Shown here one piece after another: positions 1-8,052 of a DNA stretch of 64,000 nt (its first letter is position 1; each line of letters starts with the position of its first letter). A program made the position numbers and the translations under genes. Under the pieces are notes generated by a model. That model was not told the DNA's origin, made no database searches, and worked only from the letters and a program-made list of their open reading frames with translations. The DNA is from Azospirillum doebereinerae (lineage in GTDB: Bacteria > Pseudomonadota > Alphaproteobacteria > Azospirillales > Azospirillaceae), in the NCBI RefSeq assembly GCF_003989665.1, contig NZ_RZIJ01000001.1, forward strand, positions 434,001 through 498,000, given 5' to 3'.

Positions 1-1083
1 GCCGCTGAGCGCGGTGACCAGCCCCAGCGTGATGCCGGGCATGATGCTGCGCAGCCGCTCGCGCGGGGTTCGCAGCGCCGGATCGAACAGGCTGCCGCTG
101 TAATAGAGCCCGTAATCGACCGCGACGCCGATCAGGCTGCTGCCGAACAGCAGGGTCGCGACGTGCAGCTCTCCGAACAAAGCGAGGCTGCCGGCCATGC
201 CGAACCCCAGCCCGACGCCCAGCGCCAACACGTTGTGCAGCAGCGGAGCGACCCGGCGGAACACCGCGACGATCATCAGCACCGCCCCGACGATGGTCAG
301 GGTGGTGAGGATGGTCGCCTCGCGCATACCCGTGCTGGCCCCGGCGTGGGCGAAGAAGACCGCGCCCAACCGCTTGACCTCGACCCCCGGCGTCTGCGCC
401 CGCAGCGCGGCGACCGAGCGGTCGAAGGCGCCGACCACCGCGTCCTGCGCCGCCAGCTCGAAGGGGTCGCGGCGCAGCACGGCGTTGACCAGGATCCAGG
501 TCGTCCCGCCTTCCACCACCGTCAGCATGCCCTCGTCCAGCGTCAGCCGCGACAGCGGGAACGGCAGGCTGGTGAAGAAGGACGGCAGCAGCAGGAAGGG
601 GTCGGTCCGCAGCAGCCCGGCGTCGGCCAGACCGACGAAGCCGAAGGCCTGCGACAACGCCCGGATCGCCACCTCCTCGCCCTGCCCGGCCTTCAGCGCG
701 GCCCGGTCGCCGGGCGACAGCAGCCCCTGGCGATGGGGAAAGTACAGCGTGCCGATCCGCTTCATGCGGTCGCCGTCGAAGCCGCCCCCGGCGGTCTCGA
801 TAAGGCCGGTGGCCGACAGGTCGTCCGTCAGGCGGCGCGCGGCGGCGCGGGCCTCGTCGCGGCCAGCGTGGCCGACCAACGCGACGACCCGCCGGGCCAG
901 CGAGCGGGTGACCGTCTCGTTGGCCTGTTGCAGGACAGGATCGACCTCCTCGCGCGGCAGCAGGGCCAGCAGATCGGTGCGGAAGGACAGACCGGCGTGG
1001 ACTCGGCCCGCCAGATAGACCCCGGCGACGGCGACGACCAGCAGCCAGACGAGCGCCGCAATCCGGGGCGCGTTCCGTTTCAC
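1..1083 (-). CDS. MMPL/RND-family exporter of an aryl-polyene-type cluster (3' end cut by window)
   Basis: Inner-membrane exporter of the MMPL/RND superfamily (COG4258-like), probably moving a polyene or acyl-lipid product toward the outer membrane. Only the first 361 codons are present. Visible are an N-terminal membrane helix (IAALVWLLVVAVAGVYLAG), a long periplasmic domain with the conserved FRTDLLALLP segment, then several hydrophobic helices from about residue 270 to the window edge (ILTTLTIVGAVLMIVAVF and following). I start it at the GTG whose bases overlap the TGA of the LolA-like gene (GTGA), the same coupling used by its neighbours. Family assignment follows from topology and operon position; the substrate is inferred. 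Confidence 0.85.
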   Translation of the reverse strand, partial: MKRNAPRIAALVWLLVVAVAGVYLAGRVHAGLSFRTDLLALLPREEVDPVLQQANETVTRSLARRVVALVGHAGRDEARAAARRLTDDLSATGLIETAGGGFDGDRMKRIGTLYFPHRQGLLSPGDRAALKAGQGEEVAIRALSQAFGFVGLADAGLLRTDPFLLLPSFFTSLPFPLSRLTLDEGMLTVVEGGTTWILVNAVLRRDPFELAAQDAVVGAFDRSVAALRAQTPGVEVKRLGAVFFAHAGASTGMREATILTTLTIVGAVLMIVAVFRRVAPLLHNVLALGVGLGFGMAGSLALFGELHVATLLFGSSLIGVAVDYGLYYSGSLFDPALRTPRERLRSIMPGITLGLVTALSG

Positions 1084-1712
1084 AGCCGGCCCGCGGCGCT
1101 CAGCGACTGCGCGTCCTCACCGGCCGGCGGCTCGGTGCTGAGCGACTGGTCGAGGAAGATCAGGCGGTCGCGGTCGCCGTCGGGTTTGACGACCTCCACC
1201 TCCTCGACGAAGCGTCCGCCCTTCACCCGGATTTCCCGGATCGGCGTCGTCGGGTCCTCGGCCTTCAGGGGCGTGAGGATCAGCCGCCACGCCTTGGCGT
1301 CGCCCTCGCGCGTGACGGCGAAGGCGCTTTCCAGCGCCTTCCAGTCGCCGGTCAGCGCGCCGCCCAGCATGGTGTACAGCTTCGACATGAAGGGCAGCCG
1401 CCCGGCGGGCAGCCGCATCGTCTCGGCACCCCGGACCTCCTGCAACAGGCCGGCGGGGCTCATCACCGTGGTCACCGCGAAGGGGGTCTCCGCCCGCCAG
1501 ACCAAACCCCGGCCGGGCGCCAGCAGGAAACGCCCCTCGCTCTTCAGCGGGGCCTGGAAGCCCTTGAGGAAGCGCTCCTGCACGAAGCGCCCGCGCAGGA
1601 CCTGCCCCTCGACGATGGTGGACATGCCGCTGGAGGGGGATTCCGCCGCGCGGGTGGGGAGCGCCGTGGCCGTCAGCAGCCCGGCGAGGATCAGAGCGAA
1701 CAGACGGGTCAC
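1080..1712 (-). CDS. LolA-like outer-membrane lipoprotein carrier protein of the polyene cluster
   Basis: A 210-residue exported protein with a clear signal peptide (LFALILAGLLTATALPTRA) and a LolA-like beta-rich body: a GRFVQERFLKGF segment near the start, FLLAPGRGLVWRAETPF in the middle, and L.P......I..I.V.GG...EV repeats later. Family members act as periplasmic carriers of lipids or lipoproteins; in aryl polyene clusters a LolA-like gene sits directly before the MMPL exporter, as here. The GTG start overlaps the thioesterase TGA by four bases. The longer open frame upstream of this GTG lies inside the thioesterase gene and was rejected. The role in moving the polyene lipid is inferred from context. 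Confidence 0.82.
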   Translation of the reverse strand: MTRLFALILAGLLTATALPTRAAESPSSGMSTIVEGQVLRGRFVQERFLKGFQAPLKSEGRFLLAPGRGLVWRAETPFAVTTVMSPAGLLQEVRGAETMRLPAGRLPFMSKLYTMLGGALTGDWKALESAFAVTREGDAKAWRLILTPLKAEDPTTPIREIRVKGGRFVEEVEVVKPDGDRDRLIFLDQSLSTEPPAGEDAQSLSAAGRL

Positions 1713-2116
1713 AGCAAGGCCCTCACCTTCTCGATCAGCACCGGGGGGGAGTCGAAGGACAGCTCGCCCGTCTCCACCGACACGGCGAGTTGGACGGTGT
1801 GCGCCTTGTTCAGCAGCTCGCCGGTCTTCTCGTCGCGGATGCGGTAGTCGACCTTGATCCGGTTCTCGTATTCGACCAGCGTCGCCTCGACCAGGATGGT
1901 CTGGGCCAGCCGCACCGGACGGACGTATTTCAGCCGCATGTCGACGATCGGCCACATGTAGCCCGACGCCGCCATCTCCGGGTAGCTGTAGCCGATGCGT
2001 TCCAGCAGCGCGCAGCGCGCCTGCTCCAGGAACTGCGCGTAGTTGCCGTGCCAGACCACCTGCATCGGGTCGAGGTGATAGAACTGGGGCTGGATCGCCA
2101 CCGTCGCCGAAATCAT
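1709..2116 (-). CDS. Acyl-CoA/acyl-ACP thioesterase, 4-hydroxybenzoyl-CoA thioesterase-like (hot-dog fold)
   Basis: A 135-residue single-domain hot-dog thioesterase of the YbgC/FadM type. The catalytic-region pattern is visible as FYHLDPMQVVWHGNYAQFLE (an aspartate followed by the WHGNY turn), and the length is usual for the family. It should hydrolyse an acyl thioester or proofread the acyl carrier protein during polyene synthesis. The ATG overlaps the stop of the ligase/dehydratase gene by four bases (ATGA), and its own TGA overlaps the next gene. The family is clear from the motif; the substrate is inferred from the operon. Confidence 0.85.
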   Translation of the reverse strand: MISATVAIQPQFYHLDPMQVVWHGNYAQFLEQARCALLERIGYSYPEMAASGYMWPIVDMRLKYVRPVRLAQTILVEATLVEYENRIKVDYRIRDEKTGELLNKAHTVQLAVSVETGELSFDSPPVLIEKVRALL

Positions 2117-3891
2117 GCTTGGTCGCCTCCGTCCTTGGGGGGATCCTCCAGGGCGATGGTGCCCGAGGTCAGCGTCTCGTCCCCGGCGCGGTATTCGAAA
2201 GCCAGCCGGCGCCGCGCCGCCAGATGACGCAGCGACAGGGTCACCGCGCTGTCCGGCACCGTCACCCGGCGGAACTTGACCTGGAAGTCCCGCGCCACCG
2301 CGACGGGGATGCCGTGCCGCGCGCCCAGCGTCACCGCCCAGTCGATCAGCGCGACGCCGGGGACGATGGGCAGGCCGGGGAAATGGCCGTCGATCTGGGC
2401 GAGGTCGCCGGGAAGGTAAAGGTCGAGTTCCACCCCCTCGCCGCCGCTGCGGACCGCGCGGATCTCGGGCTCGGTCGGCCGTTGCGGGCGCGCTTCAGCG
2501 ACACTCGTTTGGGCGTCGGTCGTTTCGGCCATCATGGCACCGTCTCCCTTGAAAAGCCTGAGCAGGTCGCCCGGCACCCGCTTGCCCAGCACGCCCTGCG
2601 GCAGGGCATCGACAAAGCGCCAATGGCGGGGCAGCCCGGCCGGTTCCTGGGTTGCGCCCAGTTCCCGCCGCAACAGACGGCCGAAGCGGAACGGGCCGAT
2701 CTCCGACAGCAGCGCCCGCCCTTCGGCGCTCGGCACCACGACGGCGGCCAGACGCGGGGCCATATCGCCAACCGGCAGCGCGGCAGCGTCGGCCACCCAG
2801 GGTTGGCGCCGCAGATGCTCCTCGATCTCGGGAAGGCTGACGCGCTTGCCCTCGATCTTCACGATCCGGTCGGCCCGGCCGAGCAGGCGGAAGCCGCCCT
2901 CCCCGTCCAGGTCCACCAAATCGCCGCCGACATGGACGCCGTCGCCGGGAACCGCCGGGGAACGGACCCGCAGGCGCCCGTCCTCCGTACGCCCGACCGT
3001 CACGCCCGGCAGCGGGCGCCACGCGGGATCGGGAAGCCGGCGCGCGCGATGGGCGACGGCGCCGGTCTCGGAACTGCCGAAGATTTCCGTGGGGACAGTG
3101 CCCAGCACGCGAGCGGCGGCGTCCGCCGCCTCGTCGGACAGCGGCGCGCCGGCGGACAGCACGAGGCTCGGCCGGCGGCCGGGCGGCAACGGCGCGATGC
3201 CCTCCAGCCGGGCGAGATGGGCCGGGCTGGTGACCAGGACCGAGCCGCCGTCCAGCGCCGCCAAAGCGCTTTCCCAAAGGGCGTGCGCGGTGCCGGAGAA
3301 GGGCCGCCCGGTGGCCAGCGGCCAGCACAGCCGAAACGCCATGCCGTAGACGTGCTGGTGGGGAACCGTGGCGTGGACCCAGGCATCGGCCGGCACAACG
3401 GAACCGAGCAGGGCCTCGATCGCCTCGGCCTCGCGTTGCAGCAGAGCCAGGGTTTTGCGCACCGGCTTGGGCCGGCCAGTGGAGCCGGAGGTGAAGAAGC
3501 ACAACGGCGCCTCGGGATCGAGCAGCGCCAGGGCGGGAGCCGTCCGGGCCACGCCCGGTTCGAGCCGGAGGGCGTCGCCCGTCCCGTCCAGCGCCGCGTC
3601 GCCGATCACGCGGTCCCGGACATCGGCCAAGGCGGCGAGCGTGCCGGGCTGGCCGTTCTGCGGCAGCACCGCCTCTGCCCCGGCGTGCAACAGGGCGAAC
3701 AGCCCCACCGCTCCCCAATAGGCATCCTGAGTGACCAGCAGCCCGCGCCGACACCCCGCAACGCGGATCCGTTCTGCGTTGGTCGCGACGTCGGCCGCGA
3801 ATTGGCCCATGCCGATCAGCCGCCCGCCGCTCTCGGCGACCGGGCGGTCGGAGACGGGGGGGGCCACGAGAAGGCGCGAAAGATCGAGCAT
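2113..3891 (-). CDS. Acyl-AMP ligase fused to ApeI-like 3-hydroxyacyl-ACP dehydratase
   Basis: A 592-residue two-domain protein. Residues 1 to about 440 form an adenylate-forming enzyme: the ATP loop LCFFTSGSTGRPKPV, the EIFGSSETGA motif, and the hinge plus DRIVKIEGKRVSLPEIEE of the C-terminal subdomain. After a linker, residues from about 455 are a FabA/FabZ/ApeI-type hot-dog dehydratase with HFPGLPIVPGVALIDWAV. The ligase should load an aryl or acyl starter onto an ACP and the dehydratase should make the conjugated double bonds. In the described aryl polyene clusters I recall, these are usually two genes; here they share one frame. The ATG shares one base with the stop of the COG4648-like gene. 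An upstream extension of the frame was rejected because it lies within that gene. Confidence 0.87.
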   Translation of the reverse strand: MLDLSRLLVAPPVSDRPVAESGGRLIGMGQFAADVATNAERIRVAGCRRGLLVTQDAYWGAVGLFALLHAGAEAVLPQNGQPGTLAALADVRDRVIGDAALDGTGDALRLEPGVARTAPALALLDPEAPLCFFTSGSTGRPKPVRKTLALLQREAEAIEALLGSVVPADAWVHATVPHQHVYGMAFRLCWPLATGRPFSGTAHALWESALAALDGGSVLVTSPAHLARLEGIAPLPPGRRPSLVLSAGAPLSDEAADAAARVLGTVPTEIFGSSETGAVAHRARRLPDPAWRPLPGVTVGRTEDGRLRVRSPAVPGDGVHVGGDLVDLDGEGGFRLLGRADRIVKIEGKRVSLPEIEEHLRRQPWVADAAALPVGDMAPRLAAVVVPSAEGRALLSEIGPFRFGRLLRRELGATQEPAGLPRHWRFVDALPQGVLGKRVPGDLLRLFKGDGAMMAETTDAQTSVAEARPQRPTEPEIRAVRSGGEGVELDLYLPGDLAQIDGHFPGLPIVPGVALIDWAVTLGARHGIPVAVARDFQVKFRRVTVPDSAVTLSLRHLAARRRLAFEYRAGDETLTSGTIALEDPPKDGGDQA

Positions 3892-4475
3892 CACGAGGCG
3901 CCCGCGTGGCGTTGGCGCACGAAACGGCGCACCACGACCTCGCCGCCGAACAGCAGCGCCATGACACCATAGGCGACGACGCCGGTCCACACGGCCCACA
4001 GCCGGTCCTCGCCGGCCAGAGCGAGGCCGGCGGCCACCACGGCGTTGACGAATAGCCAGACGGTCCACACCATGGTGACCACGCGGCAATAGGCCTGCCC
4101 TTCCGCCGGCAGATCGGGTTCGGTCAGGCGGGCGAAGCGCTCGATCACGCTGGGCGGGCTGTACAGGGAGGCGGCGAAGACGGCCATGGCCCCCAGGCTC
4201 AACGCCACCGGGTAGGCCTTCGCCGCGAGGTGCTGGTCCAACAACGCGAGGACGGCGACAAGAACGGCCGCTCCCCACAGAGCCAGGCGCCAGGCCCGCC
4301 ACAGGGCCGTCCGCGCCAAGGCCAGCCGCAGGCCGATCAGGCCCAGGGCGATGGTGACGAAAGCGAGCGGCGGCAGCGCCGAGCGTCCGATGTAGACCAG
4401 CCCCGGATAGGCCAGACCGATGGCGGCCAGCGCCGCCATGCCGAACGGAAAGCGCTTATTCCTGCAAGAGCGCAT
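3891..4475 (-). CDS. COG4648-type polytopic membrane protein of the polyene cluster
   Basis: A 194-residue integral membrane protein with about six hydrophobic helices (for example MAALAAIGLAYPGLVYIG, LPPLAFVTIALGLIGL, WGAAVLVAVLALL and the C-terminal VVAYGVMALLFGGEVVVRR). The late segment Y(S)PPSVIERFARLTEPDLP followed by a Y-C-R-x-V-T helix is typical of the COG4648 family that accompanies aryl polyene genes. No biochemical function is established that I can name. Its start lies 20 bases inside the preceding ACP gene, so it is probably translationally coupled. The family call rests on length, topology, that loop and position. Confidence 0.78.
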   Translation of the reverse strand: MRSCRNKRFPFGMAALAAIGLAYPGLVYIGRSALPPLAFVTIALGLIGLRLALARTALWRAWRLALWGAAVLVAVLALLDQHLAAKAYPVALSLGAMAVFAASLYSPPSVIERFARLTEPDLPAEGQAYCRVVTMVWTVWLFVNAVVAAGLALAGEDRLWAVWTGVVAYGVMALLFGGEVVVRRFVRQRHAGAS

Positions 4476-4704
4476 GGACGCGGTCGAGCACGTCGCCGAT
4501 GGTGCGGACGCTCTTGAACTCCTCGGGCTTGAACTTGCGGCCGGTCAGCCCCTGGAGCTTCACCACCAGATCGACGGCGTCGATGCTGTCGAGATCGAGA
4601 TCCTCGAACAGACGGGCGTCGAGGGACAGCTTTTCGGCCGGCACCTCGAACATCTCCTGGATCAGGCCGGTGAGCTTTTCATAGACGTCTTCGCGCGACA
4701 GCAT
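4456..4704 (-). CDS. Acyl carrier protein (second of pair)
   Basis: An 82-residue carrier protein. The phosphopantetheine attachment serine is in DLDLDSIDAVDLV (about residue 40). It would carry the growing acyl chain as a thioester in the cytoplasm. I start it at the inner ATG (MLSREDVYEK) because GGAG lies 11 bases upstream and it begins just after the stop of the first ACP; a longer form starting at 4746 is possible but would overlap that gene. Two different ACPs side by side are usual in aryl polyene clusters, where one is thought to serve the priming ligase and the other elongation; which does which cannot be told here. Confidence 0.88.
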   Translation of the reverse strand: MLSREDVYEKLTGLIQEMFEVPAEKLSLDARLFEDLDLDSIDAVDLVVKLQGLTGRKFKPEEFKSVRTIGDVLDRVHALLQE

Positions 4705-4711
4705 GATCACG

Positions 4712-4972
4712 TTACTCCGCTCGCTGAGATCGGATGAATTGGGCAAGGCTGCGCACGTTGGCGAAATGCGCCTTCACGTCGTCGTTCACCGATTCGATCT
4801 TGATGCCGAAGGTCTTGCGAAGCGCAACCCCCAGCTCCAAGGCGTCAATGGAGTCCAGGCCAAGGCCGTCGCCGAACAGCGGCTCCTGGCTGTCGATCGT
4901 TTCCGGTTCGATGTCTTCAAGGTTAAGAGCGTTTACAATCAGCGTCTTGACCTCAAGCTCAAGCTCATCCAT
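4712..4972 (-). CDS. Acyl carrier protein (first of pair)
   Basis: An 86-residue acidic carrier protein beginning MDELELEVKTLIV and carrying the 4'-phosphopantetheine serine at residue 41 in GLGLDSIDALELG. The ATG overlaps the last eight bases of the acyltransferase gene, which argues against the longer frame starting at 5044 because that would run through the acyltransferase. It is clearly diverged from the second ACP (different loop sequence after the DSI motif), so the two are probably specialised rather than redundant. Confidence 0.88.
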   Translation of the reverse strand: MDELELEVKTLIVNALNLEDIEPETIDSQEPLFGDGLGLDSIDALELGVALRKTFGIKIESVNDDVKAHFANVRSLAQFIRSQRAE

Positions 4973-5741
4973 TGGCAAGTTGTTCCGTGTAATACTCTTC
5001 GATTTGGCGAACCAATTTCCTGGCTGCGAGCGAGCGGTACTCATAGCCGAACCAACCTTTGGCGTCCAGGCGTTGGCCTATGTCAACTTTGAAACGCGGG
5101 CGGTGCGGCGGGATCATCCACCACTTCTCGCCCTTGATCAGGGTCGGCGGCCGACAGGTGATGGTGACGAGCTGGATCTCGACTTCGAGCAGAGTGGCGA
5201 TGTTGGCGAAGCCCCGGCGGAACCGCACCGCCTCTCCAGGGGTGGTGCGGGTCCCCTCGGGGAAGACGATCAGGCTGTTGCCCTCGTCCAGCACGGCGCG
5301 GCAGGCCTCCAACAGCGCCTCGGGCTCGAGGTCGTTGCGGATGTAGCCGGCCCCGCGCACCACCCGCCCCAGATACGGGCTGTCCCAAAGCTCCTTCTTC
5401 ACGATGCACTGCGCGCGCGGCACCAGCGCCATCAGCAGCACGACGTCGAGCAGCGTCGGGTGGTTGGCGACGATCAGCCGGCCACCGGGATCCCGCAGCT
5501 TCGACGCCCCCACGACCTCCAGATGGAGAAGCCCCAGCGTGTGGAGCATCCGCACGTAGAAGCCGAAGGCGTGGTGGATGAAGCGCTGGCTGCGGTCGCG
5601 CCGCGCCGGACCCGGCGGCGTGAACAGCCCGATCAGCGGAAAGACGGTGAGCGCCATCAGCGCGCCGCCCGCGAAGATGACCGCGAAGGCGATGCCCGTC
5701 ACCACCAGCCGCCACAGGAAGTTCAGCCGCTCAAGCACCAC
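4965..5741 (-). CDS. 1-acyl-sn-glycerol-3-phosphate acyltransferase-like protein (PlsC family)
   Basis: A 258-residue membrane-anchored acyltransferase. It opens with a hydrophobic helix (LVVTGIAFAVIFAGGALMAL), then has the PlsC motifs: NHPTLLDVV (the NHxxxxD catalytic block) and VFPEGTRT (glycerophosphate-binding block). In aryl polyene clusters this enzyme is thought to help attach the polyene to a lipid anchor; that role is inferred here. The start is a GTG at 5741 (a second GTG follows directly) overlapping the end of the ketosynthase-like gene; the longer upstream frame lies within that gene and was rejected. Confidence 0.85.
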   Translation of the reverse strand: MVLERLNFLWRLVVTGIAFAVIFAGGALMALTVFPLIGLFTPPGPARRDRSQRFIHHAFGFYVRMLHTLGLLHLEVVGASKLRDPGGRLIVANHPTLLDVVLLMALVPRAQCIVKKELWDSPYLGRVVRGAGYIRNDLEPEALLEACRAVLDEGNSLIVFPEGTRTTPGEAVRFRRGFANIATLLEVEIQLVTITCRPPTLIKGEKWWMIPPHRPRFKVDIGQRLDAKGWFGYEYRSLAARKLVRQIEEYYTEQLANG

Positions 5742-6501
5742 GGCGCCACGCCCAGGTCCGCCGCGCCCCCACGGAGGTGGCCGACGCCGCGCCGGAGAGC
5801 AGGAAGCGCAGGAAATCGAGAGCGGTGGACGCGGACGGATCTTGCGCATCCGTGTCCGGGCGCGCCACGGTGCCGACCGTGATGGTGTCCGTCCCGCCAT
5901 CCGCCGGCCCCAGCGCGATGGCCAGCGCGAGCGGAAGGGGGCGCCGCTCCTCCGCCCCGTCGAAAGCGGCGTAGCCGTCGGGCAGCGGCGCGTCGCCGTA
6001 GAGCAGCAGCACCGCTTCCTTCGGCCGCTCGTGCAGGGAAAGCGCGGCCTCCAGAAGGCCGTAGCCGAAGCTGTCCGCCCCGGCCGCGAGCGCCGTGTGC
6101 CCCGCGCGGTTCCCGGTGTGGATGGACAGCAGCCCGGCCAGCCCATGATGGACGGACATGCTGAACTCCGCCGGAGACGGCAGTTCCCCTTGAGTCAAGG
6201 CGTCGAGGATGCCAACGGTGCGCGTCATCTCGCCATGACGGGAGGCCAGCACGTAGCGCGCCGTGCGCGCGGCGTCGCCGCAGGCCAGCGCCGCGCCGAT
6301 CAGCTTCTGGCCGATCGGCGTGGCGCGGCGGCGCAGGATCATGGGCAGCGCGGCCGGCGCGGCGGCGGAGTCGCTCGTGACGGCGGCGTCCCCGCCCGTC
6401 CCGCCGTTGGCCCAATCGGACCACGCCGCGGGCGTTTCCCGCCCCGGCGCCCAGGCGCGCCACGCACCCACCCGAATCCTCAGCCCTTCCCCCACGGCCA
6501 C
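5731..6501 (-). CDS. Beta-ketoacyl synthase-like protein (chain-length-factor type, Ketoacyl-synt_2)
   Basis: A 256-residue protein resembling the short N-terminal ketosynthase-like family found at the head of aryl polyene clusters. It has the opening V.AW.AWAPG..TPAAW segment, PMILRRRATPIGQKLIGAAL, SRHGEMTRTVGILDAL, the PAEFSMSVHHGLAGLLSI block where true ketosynthases carry their active-site cysteine region, and the late LLLYGDAPLPDGYAAF. I see no catalytic Cys-His-His arrangement, so it is probably a partner subunit rather than an active condensing enzyme. The start is a GTG with a weak upstream purine stretch; a GTG two codons further in (6495) sits behind GAGG and is an alternative. First gene of the polyene operon. 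Confidence 0.78.
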   Translation of the reverse strand: MAVGEGLRIRVGAWRAWAPGRETPAAWSDWANGGTGGDAAVTSDSAAAPAALPMILRRRATPIGQKLIGAALACGDAARTARYVLASRHGEMTRTVGILDALTQGELPSPAEFSMSVHHGLAGLLSIHTGNRAGHTALAAGADSFGYGLLEAALSLHERPKEAVLLLYGDAPLPDGYAAFDGAEERRPLPLALAIALGPADGGTDTITVGTVARPDTDAQDPSASTALDFLRFLLSGAASATSVGARRTWAWRRGA

Positions 6502-6560
6502 CTCGCATTGCCCCGGTCGGCCGGCACGGGCGCCCCCACCCTCACCGGCCGGCCCTGTCG

Positions 6561-7229
6561 TCAGTTGCCCACGCCGAAATCGAAATAGCTGTCCAGGGTC
6601 GACGCGAAACCAATACCCCGAACCTGGCTGTTGTAGAAGATCATCGCGTATTCCCCGTCCTTCATGGCCACCTCGGGCGCCACGGCGTACAGCACATAGC
6701 CCTTGGGCGCCTTCGACTGGTCCGGCAGCTTCTGGGACGAGGTCGGAACGATGCGATCCTGATGCACGCCCGTGGAATAGCTCATATAGCCCCCACCGAC
6801 AATCACTTCACGGGTTCCATTGTCGCGCACCGCGAAGCTCGCCAGGGTGAAATAGCTCTCCGGCTGGGCGTTGCTGGGAATGGCGAACACGAACAGCGGC
6901 TGCTTGCCGGCGAGGCGCAGCGTGGCGCGCTTGCCGCGCAGCACCGCGTACTGCCCGACGCCGCCGAAGCCCATCGCGCGCACGGCGGTGCGCATCTGCG
7001 GCGTGAGGTATTGCATCGTCCGCTGCTGCCCGTTGTCGATCAGGATGACCTCTTCGGGGCTGACCGTGGCCCTGAGCTTGATGGCGCCCGCGTTGATCGA
7101 CACCGGCGTCGCCGCCTGCGCCACGGGGGTAGAATCGAGCGCGGTGTTCGGGCGCTCCTGCTTGCAGGCGGCCAAGCCCAAGACAAGCGTCACGGCAAGC
7201 GTGGCGTTCTTCAACAGCGTCACGGACAT
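6561..7229 (-). CDS. Putative lipoprotein of unknown function
   Basis: A 222-residue exported protein. The N-terminus is a lipoprotein signal: a lysine, then the hydrophobic LAVTLVLGLAAC, with cysteine after LAA acting as the lipobox, so the mature protein should be membrane-anchored. The start at 7229 is preceded by GGGAG 11 bases upstream; the frame runs 34 codons further up but without comparable support. The mature part looks beta-rich (KLRATVSPEEVILIDNG, GVGQYAVLRGKRATLRL, EYAMIFYNSQVRGIGFASTL). I do not recognise the family. It lies 59 bases before the polyene operon on the same strand and might be co-transcribed. Confidence 0.7.
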   Translation of the reverse strand: MSVTLLKNATLAVTLVLGLAACKQERPNTALDSTPVAQAATPVSINAGAIKLRATVSPEEVILIDNGQQRTMQYLTPQMRTAVRAMGFGGVGQYAVLRGKRATLRLAGKQPLFVFAIPSNAQPESYFTLASFAVRDNGTREVIVGGGYMSYSTGVHQDRIVPTSSQKLPDQSKAPKGYVLYAVAPEVAMKDGEYAMIFYNSQVRGIGFASTLDSYFDFGVGN

Positions 7230-7343
7230 GGAACTTTCTCCCTCATCACTTTCAGAAATTGAAAAGTTGGCGTCACCGAGGGATTTTTGGCGCAATAGGC
7301 ATGGCACCTTCATCCGTTCGCCAAATTCCATAATTCAGAGATG

Positions 7344-7371
7344 GGTATAAATCCAGAGAAAATTCCCTCAA
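7344..7371 (-). promoter_or_regulatory. Possible sigma-70-type promoter for the lipoprotein gene
   Basis: Read on the minus strand there is TTGAGG, 16 bases, then TATACC, within a locally AT-rich patch (7310-7390) of an otherwise GC-rich region and about 115 bases before the lipoprotein ATG. The surrounding gap 7230-7541 holds no convincing gene. This is pattern matching only. Confidence 0.3.
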
Positions 7372-7541
7372 AAGTTGGTAAATTTCGCGCAAGAGTGCAC
7401 CTTTCCAGACGCTGGATGCTTCACATCGCGTCGGGTTCGACGAGGACTTGGAGCATTCTGGCGGAATCCGCTTTGATTTGGTGGCGACCGCACGTCGGGG
7501 CGAACCGGCCGTAGCCGATGCACCCCGACGATGGTGATGCC

Positions 7542-7997
7542 CTATCGGGCAGCATCCACGGGATGGGCTGCGCGGAAGCCAATCTGCAGCCGGTTCCAGA
7601 GGTTGATGGAGCCGATCGCCAGGGTCAGGTTGACCTGCTCGCTTTCCGTGAACACGGCCTTGACCAGATCGTAATCCGCGTCCGGCGCGCCCGTTTCAGC
7701 CACCCGTGTCAACGCCTCCGTCCAGGCCAGGGCCGCGCGCTCCCGTGCGTTGTACAGCGTCGATTCACGCCAAGCGTTCAGCATGTAGAGCCGCATCTCG
7801 GTCTCGCCATGCGCCCGTGCATCGGTCGCGTGCATGTGGATGCAGAAGGCGCAGCCGTTGATCTGCGACGCGCGCATCTTCACCAGTTCGAGCAGGCTGT
7901 ACTCCAGCCCGCTGGCCCGGATGCTGGCCTCGACCGCCATCATCGCCTTGATCGCTTCGGGCGCGGCCTTGAATGTGTTCGTCAAACGCGGGGGCAT
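7542..7997 (-). CDS. Carboxymuconolactone decarboxylase / AhpD-like family protein
   Basis: A 151-residue alpha-helical protein of the AhpD/CMD family, which includes alkylhydroperoxidase partners that pass electrons through a CxxC pair. The motif is INGCAFCIHMHATDAR (cysteines at residues 49 and 52, followed by histidines), and W.E.....ERAALAWTEALT is also typical. I use the ATG at 7997 because GGAG sits six bases upstream; ATGs at 8003 and 8009 are alternatives. It lies about 55 bases downstream of the cupin gene, same strand, probably one transcript. A role in peroxide defence is a family-level guess. Confidence 0.85.
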   Translation of the reverse strand: MPPRLTNTFKAAPEAIKAMMAVEASIRASGLEYSLLELVKMRASQINGCAFCIHMHATDARAHGETEMRLYMLNAWRESTLYNARERAALAWTEALTRVAETGAPDADYDLVKAVFTESEQVNLTLAIGSINLWNRLQIGFRAAHPVDAAR

Positions 7998-8052
7998 CGT
8001 CATCTCCATTCATGATTTGCGAACGCGCCGCCCAAGGCGGAGCGTTCCGGCG

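Noticed and set aside
163..1857. Long plus-strand open frame of 564 codons
   Set aside because: It runs opposite to the exporter and LolA-like genes, has a low-complexity Arg/Gln/His-rich product with no domain, and comes from the high third-position GC of the real minus-strand genes.
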